From Streptosporangium amethystogenes (lineage in GTDB: Bacteria > Actinomycetota > Actinomycetes > Streptosporangiales > Streptosporangiaceae): DNA of 64,000 nucleotides. Where the stretch lies: NCBI RefSeq assembly GCF_000721075.1, contig NZ_JOEQ01000010.1:62001-126000 (forward strand), in the 5' to 3' direction. Each line of letters opens with the position of its first letter. Position 1 is the first letter of the stretch. The translations under genes were made by a program, and so were the position numbers. This document shows, piece after piece, positions 58,835 through 64,000 of the stretch. Below the pieces are notes generated by a model, which searched no databases, was not told the DNA's origin, and saw only the letters and a program-made list of their open reading frames with translations.

Positions 58835-58871
58835 GGTCGTGCCCGGCAGGCTTCACCTGCCGGGCACGACC
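58835..58871 (+). terminator. Strong terminator between LppX-like copies 2 and 3
   Basis: Perfect 16-bp arms 58835-58850 and 58856-58871 with a 5-base loop, 33 bases after the copy 2 stop and followed by a short T-run. Confidence 0.88.
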
Positions 58872-58920
58872 GCGTTTCACCCACCGGAGGCCGGTTCCCC
58901 TCGGCCATGCAGGGCCCGGC

Positions 58921-58958
58921 GATTCTTGATCCGATATTTCGGCATATAGGGAAGAATC
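58921..58958 (+). promoter_or_regulatory. Nested inverted repeats before copy 3
   Basis: GATTCTT (58921-58927) pairs with AAGAATC (58952-58958); inside lies CCGA TATT TCGG (58931-58942). The AT-rich stretch is about 50-85 bases before the copy 3 start and may be an operator or a leader hairpin. Confidence 0.35.
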
Positions 58959-59005
58959 TTCTTCCCCCTCCGCGACGACGCGAGGACACCTACGGGAGGA
59001 CCCCT

Positions 59006-59914
59006 ATGAGGCGAACGATCGCCGTCCTGACCGGCGCCACCGTGGCGGCCCTGATGGTTCCCGCGCTGGTGACCGCCGCCCCGGCGAGCGCCCAGACCGC
59101 GAAGACCGCTCAGGCCGCGAAGACCGATCCGGTCTCGGCGCTGAAGCGCCAGTTCAGAACCCACCGGGGTGTGAAGCTCACCGAGAACACGAAGATCGTC
59201 GGCGCGGGCAAGAAGCAGCGGGCGATCTTCACCAGGCGCAACGGCGTGCTGGAGTTCGGCAGGTCGGGTCTGGTCGCCTCGGATCTGACCACCACGTTCA
59301 ACCTGCCCACCCAGGACGGCGAGTTCAAAGGCCTGTTCACCCCGTCGCGGACGATCTCGTTGAAGAACGTCTCCTACACCTCGGGCGGTTTCTTCGCCGA
59401 CTCCATGCCCGAGGGCAAGAAGTGGTTGCGCGTCCGCGACGGAGGGCTGGTCCTGGTCAGTCCCGTCCAGCAGATCATCAGCACCGTCGAGCCGGGAACG
59501 CTGAAGGCGACCCTGGCCCACACCGGCGCCAGGCGCCCTGGCGGGACCTGGGACGGCACCCGGACCACCGTCCACTCGGGCACGATCACGCTGGGCGAGC
59601 TCTTCAAGGTCTCCCCCTCGGTACGCGCGATGCTGGGCGCGAAGCCCACCGGCAGGTCCGCCACCCTTCCGGTGACCTGGAAGATCTACATCGGCTCCGA
59701 CCGGCTGGTCCGCCGGGTCGTGTCGTCGTACACCGAGTCCACCCGGGGCCTCAACAGCACCGAGCTGACCTACGTCAACGACACCCGCTACACCGGCTGG
59801 GGCACCAAGGTCACCGTCAAGGCGCCGCCCGCCGGCCAGGTGGCCGACTTCGACGAGCTCACCGTCGGCGCCGACCAGCCCGATGACCCCATCAGGGAAC
59901 TCCTCGCGAACTGA
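59006..59914 (+). CDS. Secreted LppX/LprG-like protein, copy 3
   Basis: 302 residues, ATG with GGGAGGA upstream. The signal peptide ends ASAQ and lacks a lipobox. Shared motifs are LKRQFRTHRGVKLTE, KNVSYTSGGFFADSMPEGKKWL, VEPGTLKATLAHTGA, LGELFKVSPSVR, WKIYIGSDRLVRRV and [18 protein letters not shown]. Conservation along the whole mature chain shows duplication from one ancestor with copies 1 and 2. It faces the pcrA gene across a bidirectional hairpin. Confidence 0.85.
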   Translation: MRRTIAVLTGATVAALMVPALVTAAPASAQTAKTAQAAKTDPVSALKRQFRTHRGVKLTENTKIVGAGKKQRAIFTRRNGVLEFGRSGLVASDLTTTFNLPTQDGEFKGLFTPSRTISLKNVSYTSGGFFADSMPEGKKWLRVRDGGLVLVSPVQQIISTVEPGTLKATLAHTGARRPGGTWDGTRTTVHSGTITLGELFKVSPSVRAMLGAKPTGRSATLPVTWKIYIGSDRLVRRVVSSYTESTRGLNSTELTYVNDTRYTGWGTKVTVKAPPAGQVADFDELTVGADQPDDPIRELLAN

Positions 59915-59915
59915 C

Positions 59916-59953
59916 GGAAGGGGCACGGCGAGCGGCGGCCGCCGTGCCCTTCC
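59916..59953. terminator. Bidirectional terminator between copy 3 and pcrA
   Basis: GGAAGGGGCACGGCG pairs with CGCCGTGCCCTTCC, one bulged G, 9-base loop, directly after the copy 3 stop and 38 bases past the pcrA stop. Confidence 0.75.
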
Positions 59954-59990
59954 CCCGAGTCCGGAACCGGTGGGACCGGCCCCGGAGACC

Positions 59991-62252
59991 TCAGAGTTTC
60001 TCCAGTTGTTTCGCGTACGCCAGCAGCAGGACCTTCTCCCCCACCCCGCCACCGAAGTCGATCTTGGCCTTGGTCTTCTCGGCGACGCCGTCCACGGACA
60101 CCACGGTGCCCAGGCCGAACTTGTCGTGGGTGACCCGGTCGCCGGGGGCCAGGTTGGGGATCTGCCTGCCCTCGGACTTCCTGACCGGGGCGGGGCGGGA
60201 GTCGCGGCGGGTGGCGGCGCTCCAGGCGCTCTTCTCCGGGCTGCCACGCCACTCGACCAGATCGGCCGGGATCTCCGCGACGAACCGGGAGGCCGGGTTG
60301 AACGCGGGCGAACCCCAGGAACTGCGGACGGCGGCCCGGGAGACATAGAGGCGCCGCTCGGCACGGGTGATGCCGACGTAGGCCAGGCGGCGCTCCTCCT
60401 CCAGCTCCTTCGGCTCGCCGAGCGAGCGCATGTGCGGGAAGACCCCGTCCTCCATTCCGGTGAGGAACACCACGGGGAACTCAAGCCCCTTGGCGGTGTG
60501 CAGCGTCATCAGCGTCACCACCCCCTGCCCCCCGTCGGCCGCTGGGATCTGGTCGGCATCGGCGACCAGGGAGACCTGCTCCAGGAACTCCACCAGCGTG
60601 CCCTCGGGGTTGGCCTCCTCGAACTCGGAGGCGACCGAGATCATCTCGTCCAGGTTCTCCAGGCGGCTCTCGTCCTGCGGGTCGTTGGAGGCGGTGAGTT
60701 CCAGACGGTATCCGGTGCTCGCCAGCACCTCCTGGGCCAGCTGTGAGGGCGACAGGTCGTCGGCCTTCACCATCAGCTCGTCCATCAGGGCGACGAACTC
60801 GGCGATGGCCTTGAGCGAGCGGGTGGCCATGCCCGGCGCGTCGTCCGCCCGGCGGAGCGCCTCCCAGTAGGGGATCCGCTCCCTGCTCGCGAACGCCTCG
60901 ACCATCGCCTCGGCCCGCTCGCCGATGCCGCGCTTGGGCACGTTGAGGATGCGGCGCAGCGACACCACGTCGTTCGGGTTGGCCAGGAAGCGCAGGTAGG
61001 CCAGCAGGTCGCGGACCTCCTTGCGCTCGTAGAAGCGCACCCCGCCCACCACCTTGTACGGCAGGCCGGTCCTGATGAAGATCTCTTCGAACACCCGGGA
61101 GGCGGCGTTGGTCCGGTAGAACACGGCGACCTGGCCGGGCACCACGTCCTCGTGGTCGGTGAGCCTGTCGACCTCCTGGGCGACGAACATCGCCTCGTCG
61201 TGCTCGTTGTCGGCGACATAGCCGATGATCTTCGCCCCGGCCCCCTGGTCGGACCAGAGGTTCTTGGGTTTGCGGCTCTCATTGCGCGAGATCACCGCGT
61301 TGGCGGCGGACAGGATCGTCTGGGTGGAGCGGTAGTTCTGCTCCAGCAGGATCGTCCTGGCCTCCGGGTAGTCGCGCTCGAACTCCAGGATGTTGCGGAT
61401 CGTCGCGCCGCGGAAGGCGTAGATCGACTGGTCGGCGTCGCCCACCACGCACAACTCGGCCGGGGCGACACCCCCCTCCCTGACCAGGTCTCCGTCGGCG
61501 GTGCGCAGCTCGGGGCGGCCCGCGAGCTCGCGGATCAGGGTGTACTGCGCGTGGTTGGTGTCCTGGTACTCGTCGACCATGATGTGGCGCCAGCGGAGCC
61601 GGTAGTGCTCGGCCACGTCGGGGAAGATCTGGAACAGCGTCACCGTCAGCATGATGAGGTCGTCGAAGTCCATCGCGCCGGCCTCGGTGAGCTTCTGCTG
61701 GTAGTTGCGGTACGCCTCGGCGAGCTTGCGCTCCAGGTGGGTGGAGGCCTGGGCGGCCGCCGTCTCGTAGTCGATCAGCTCGTTCTTGAAGTTGCTGACC
61801 TGGGCGGAGAAGGACCTCGGCGGGTAACGCTTGGGGTCGAGGTCCATCTCGCGGCAGACCATCGCCATCAGGCGCTGTGAGTCGGCCTGGTCGTAGATGG
61901 AGAAGCCCGAGGGGAAGCCCAGGCGCTTGGCCTCGCGGCGCAGGATCCGCACGCACGCGCTGTGGAAGGTCATCACCCACATCGCCGCCGAACGCGGGCC
62001 GATGAGCCTGTCGACCCGGTCCTTCATCTCCCGCGCGGCCTTGTTGGTGAAGGTGATCGCCAGGATCTCCTGCGGCTGCACACCCCGCTCACCCAGCAGA
62101 TAGGCGATGCGGTGGGTCAGCACCCGGGTCTTTCCGGAACCCGCGCCCGCGACGATGAGCAGGGGGCTGCCGTGGTGCACGACGGCCTCGCGCTGCTGAG
62201 GGTTGAGCCCGTCGAGCAACGGGTGGGTCAGAGAGGAGGCTGGGATCGACAC
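59991..62252 (-). CDS. pcrA: ATP-dependent DNA helicase PcrA (UvrD family)
   Basis: 753 residues from a GTG after AGGGGA. Superfamily 1A motifs are complete: LNPQQREAVVHHGSP (Q motif), IVAGAGSGKTRVLTHR (Walker A), VDEYQDTNHAQY (DExx box), VGDADQSIYAFRGA, EQNYRSTQTILSAAN, VTLMTLHTAKGLEFPVVF and VGITRAERRLY. The C-terminus ends in a Tudor-like domain (DRVTHDKFGLGTVVSVDG) used to bind RNA polymerase. It unwinds DNA 3' to 5' in repair and replication-fork maintenance. Confidence 0.96.
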   Translation of the reverse strand: MSIPASSLTHPLLDGLNPQQREAVVHHGSPLLIVAGAGSGKTRVLTHRIAYLLGERGVQPQEILAITFTNKAAREMKDRVDRLIGPRSAAMWVMTFHSACVRILRREAKRLGFPSGFSIYDQADSQRLMAMVCREMDLDPKRYPPRSFSAQVSNFKNELIDYETAAAQASTHLERKLAEAYRNYQQKLTEAGAMDFDDLIMLTVTLFQIFPDVAEHYRLRWRHIMVDEYQDTNHAQYTLIRELAGRPELRTADGDLVREGGVAPAELCVVGDADQSIYAFRGATIRNILEFERDYPEARTILLEQNYRSTQTILSAANAVISRNESRKPKNLWSDQGAGAKIIGYVADNEHDEAMFVAQEVDRLTDHEDVVPGQVAVFYRTNAASRVFEEIFIRTGLPYKVVGGVRFYERKEVRDLLAYLRFLANPNDVVSLRRILNVPKRGIGERAEAMVEAFASRERIPYWEALRRADDAPGMATRSLKAIAEFVALMDELMVKADDLSPSQLAQEVLASTGYRLELTASNDPQDESRLENLDEMISVASEFEEANPEGTLVEFLEQVSLVADADQIPAADGGQGVVTLMTLHTAKGLEFPVVFLTGMEDGVFPHMRSLGEPKELEEERRLAYVGITRAERRLYVSRAAVRSSWGSPAFNPASRFVAEIPADLVEWRGSPEKSAWSAATRRDSRPAPVRKSEGRQIPNLAPGDRVTHDKFGLGTVVSVDGVAEKTKAKIDFGGGVGEKVLLLAYAKQLEKL

Positions 62253-62369
62253 GTCCCCTAGGTTAGAACGACCGGCCGACAACCGGGTCCAACGGTCGTA
62301 AAGGAATGTGGACGGACCCCGCTGCGGTTGTCACGATCGAGCGTACGCGGAAAAGACGGAAGGGTTCCC

Positions 62370-63089
62370 ATGCTGTCCGAAGGCGAGATCAACCGTGTAC
62401 TCGCGGTCACCGCACATCCCGACGACGTCGACTTCGCCGCCGCGGGCTCGATCGCGCGATTCACCGACCGGGGCGTCGAGGTGACGTACTGCGTGGTCAC
62501 CGACGGCGACGCGGGCGGCTTCGACCGCGAGCTGGACAACGGCGGCATGGCCGAGCTCCGCCGCGCCGAGCAGTCAGGAGCCGCCAAGGCCGTCGGCGTG
62601 ACCGATGTGCGCTACCTCGGCTACCACGACGGGACGGTGACGCAGAGTCTGGAGTTGCGGCGTGACATCACCCGGGTCATCCGCCAGGTCAGGCCCGACC
62701 TGGTGATCACCCACAGCCCCGAGCGCAACCACCGGTTCATCGCCCCCAGCCACCCCGACCACCGCGCGGTCGGCGGCTGCGCCCTCGACGCCGTCTACCC
62801 CGACGCGCGCAACCCCTACGCCTTCCCCTCGCTCCTGCTCGACGAGGGCCTTGAGGCGTGGACCGTCCGCGAGGTCTGGTTGAACGGCGGCCCGGAGGCC
62901 GACCACCACGTGGACATCACCGACACCTTTCACCGCAAGCTGGCCGCGCTGCGCGCCCACGTCAGCCAGGTCGGCCACCTGGAGGACTTCGAGGGCTTCC
63001 TGCGGGACCGCTTCTCCCAGCGAGCCGTCGAGGCGGGCTTCGGCGAGGGCCGCTACGTCGAGTCCTTCCGGCGGGTCCCCACCGCCTGA
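62370..63089 (+). CDS. PIG-L family (LmbE-like) deacetylase
   Basis: 239 residues. ATG with GGAAGGG 7 bases upstream. Zinc-site motifs are VTAHPDDVDF (residues 13-22) and SHPDHRAVG (near 130), as in MshB, the GlcNAc-Ins deacetylase, and Mca. FDRELDNGGMAELRRAEQ and VRYLGYHDG are standard for the family. The sequence is closer in length to general PIG-L proteins than to MshB (about 300 residues), so an N-acetyl sugar or related substrate is likely but not identified. Confidence 0.9.
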   Translation: MLSEGEINRVLAVTAHPDDVDFAAAGSIARFTDRGVEVTYCVVTDGDAGGFDRELDNGGMAELRRAEQSGAAKAVGVTDVRYLGYHDGTVTQSLELRRDITRVIRQVRPDLVITHSPERNHRFIAPSHPDHRAVGGCALDAVYPDARNPYAFPSLLLDEGLEAWTVREVWLNGGPEADHHVDITDTFHRKLAALRAHVSQVGHLEDFEGFLRDRFSQRAVEAGFGEGRYVESFRRVPTA

Positions 63090-63121
63090 CCCCGGCTGAG
63101 ACCACCGGGACCTCGCGCCCC

Positions 63122-63919
63122 TTGAACACCGTCGACCTGTCGTTCGCCACCGCCGCCGTCATCGTCCTGCTGGCCGCCGGGGCCGCCGCCGTCGCCTGGT
63201 CCGGCCACCTCGGGCACGCACCCGGGATACTCATGGCCTGCCTGCGCGCCGCCGTCCAGCTCGTCGCGGTCTCGCTCGTCATCGTGTGGGCGGTCGAACG
63301 GGCGCCCGCGGTGGCGGCCTTCGTGCTGATCATGTACGGGGTGGCGACCCTGACCGCGGGACGCAGGATCACCTCGGGCCGCGCCGCCGGGTGGGCCGCG
63401 GTGCCCATCGCGGCCGGGACCCTACCGGTGCTGGCACTGCTGTTCGGCGGCGGCATCGTCCCGCCGCAGGGCATCACGCTGATCCCGATCGCGGGCATCC
63501 TGCTCGGCGGGTGCCTGACGGCCACGGCGCTCTCGGGACGGCGGGCCATGGACGAGCTCGCCCACCGGCGTGGCGAGGTGGAGGCGGCGCTCTCCCTGGG
63601 CTTCTCGGACCGGGACGCGGCACTGGAGATCTGTCGGCCGGCCGCGGCGCAGGCCCTGGTGCCCGCGCTGGACCAGACGAGGACCGTGGGCCTGGTCACG
63701 CTGCCCGGCGCCTTCGTCGGGATGCTGCTGGGCGGGGCCGAGCCGCTCCAGGCCGGAGTGGTACAGCTCGTCGTGCTGGTCGCGCTGCTGGCCGCGGAGG
63801 CGGTGGCCGTGGTCGTCACGATCGAACTCGCCGCCCGCGGCCGCTTCGGCACCCCCGAAGCGTCGCCCGGCGCGCGCACCCGTGAGCCGGCGTGGAGACC
63901 GGGCAGGCGGAGGAGGTGA
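63122..63919 (+). CDS. FetB/UPF0014-family membrane protein
   Basis: 265 residues from a TTG 32 bases after the deacetylase stop, without a strong ribosome site. Seven hydrophobic helices are apparent. Motifs ACLRAAVQLVAVSLV (near 40), GRRITSGRAAG and the coupling region GEVEAALSLGFSDRDAALEI, followed by ALVPALDQTRTVGLVTLPGAFVGMLLGGAEP, match FetB-like permeases that pair with a small FetA ATPase in iron export. No ATPase gene is visible in the remaining 80 bases. The C-terminus is basic. Confidence 0.87.
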   Translation: MNTVDLSFATAAVIVLLAAGAAAVAWSGHLGHAPGILMACLRAAVQLVAVSLVIVWAVERAPAVAAFVLIMYGVATLTAGRRITSGRAAGWAAVPIAAGTLPVLALLFGGGIVPPQGITLIPIAGILLGGCLTATALSGRRAMDELAHRRGEVEAALSLGFSDRDAALEICRPAAAQALVPALDQTRTVGLVTLPGAFVGMLLGGAEPLQAGVVQLVVLVALLAAEAVAVVVTIELAARGRFGTPEASPGARTREPAWRPGRRRR

Positions 63920-63929
63920 GGGCCGTGGG

Positions 63930-64000
63930 TCAGCGGTTCGGGGCGGGCACCTCTCCGGCCGCGGGGTCCGGCGGGGCCAGGCGGGCGAACAGGTAGCCCA
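63930..64000 (-). CDS. C-terminal fragment of an unidentified gene
   Basis: The last 22 codons before a TGA at 63930-63932 read GYLFARLAPPDPAAGEVPAPNR; the rest lies beyond base 64000. The start of this piece could be a last transmembrane helix followed by a Pro-rich tail. It is convergent with the FetB-like gene. No family can be assigned, and it might be chance frame. Confidence 0.35.
   Translation of the reverse strand, partial: GYLFARLAPPDPAAGEVPAPNR

Overview
The window is a high-GC (visibly around 70 percent, not counted) stretch of a filamentous actinomycete chromosome. Protein style (GTG and TTG starts, SigE-family sigma factors paired with membrane propeller proteins, many small secreted proteins) and gene order point to Streptosporangiales or a near relative; that placement is inference. 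From memory, the gene order matches two conserved actinobacterial blocks. One is the lpdA / deoD / pmmB / add / deoA / cdd block around Rv3303c-Rv3315c of M. tuberculosis. The other is the SCO4800-SCO4848 block of S. coelicolor (icmB, sucCD, perM, purNH, folD, DUF3017, mdh, trpS, DD-carboxypeptidase). I see no insertion sequence, prophage, CRISPR array, rRNA or tRNA.

Layout. 1-9.4 kb: the N-terminus of an IclR regulator, a membrane-anchored pentapeptide-repeat protein, a sigma factor with its membrane partner, LpdA, a gamma-glutamylcyclotransferase-like protein and an ABC exporter pair. 9.4-12.8 kb: a 700-bp regulatory region with two LacI-type operators, then two tandem secreted GH43-like/CBM42 proteins. 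12.9-28.1 kb: nucleoside uptake and salvage (purine nucleoside phosphorylase, phosphosugar mutase, adenosine deaminase, and an operon bmpA / ATPase / two permeases / cdd / deoA), with a cupin, an AMIN-like lipoprotein, a tiny secreted tendamistat-like protein and an M20 amidohydrolase. 28.5-38.5 kb: a PGM1-like ATP-grasp ligase, a DD-carboxypeptidase, a PadR module, BrkB, TrpS, a CorC-type protein, GalE and a DUF11 secreted protein. 38.7-56.6 kb: central carbon and purine or folate genes (mdh, icd, citrate synthase, folD, purH, purN, perM, sucCD, icmB) with a signalling island inside. 56.8-64 kb: three tandem secreted LppX/LprG-like paralogues, PcrA helicase, a PIG-L deacetylase, a FetB-like permease and the last codons of an unknown gene.

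How parts fit together. The bmpA operon would import nucleosides; Cdd, DeoA, Add, PNP and the phosphosugar mutase would convert them to bases and sugar phosphates that enter central metabolism. Mdh, Icd, citrate synthase and SucCD are four TCA-cycle enzymes on one strand.

The most unusual content is the island at 39.8-47.7 kb. It holds a Ser/Thr kinase whose extracellular part is a solute-binding-protein domain. Divergent from it is a single polypeptide that fuses a degenerate SigE-like sigma factor to a transmembrane beta-propeller sensor. An FHA-HTH protein follows 3 kb further on. The unfused version of the sigma/sensor pair is also present at 1.9-3.6 kb, so the origin of the fusion can be read within this one window.
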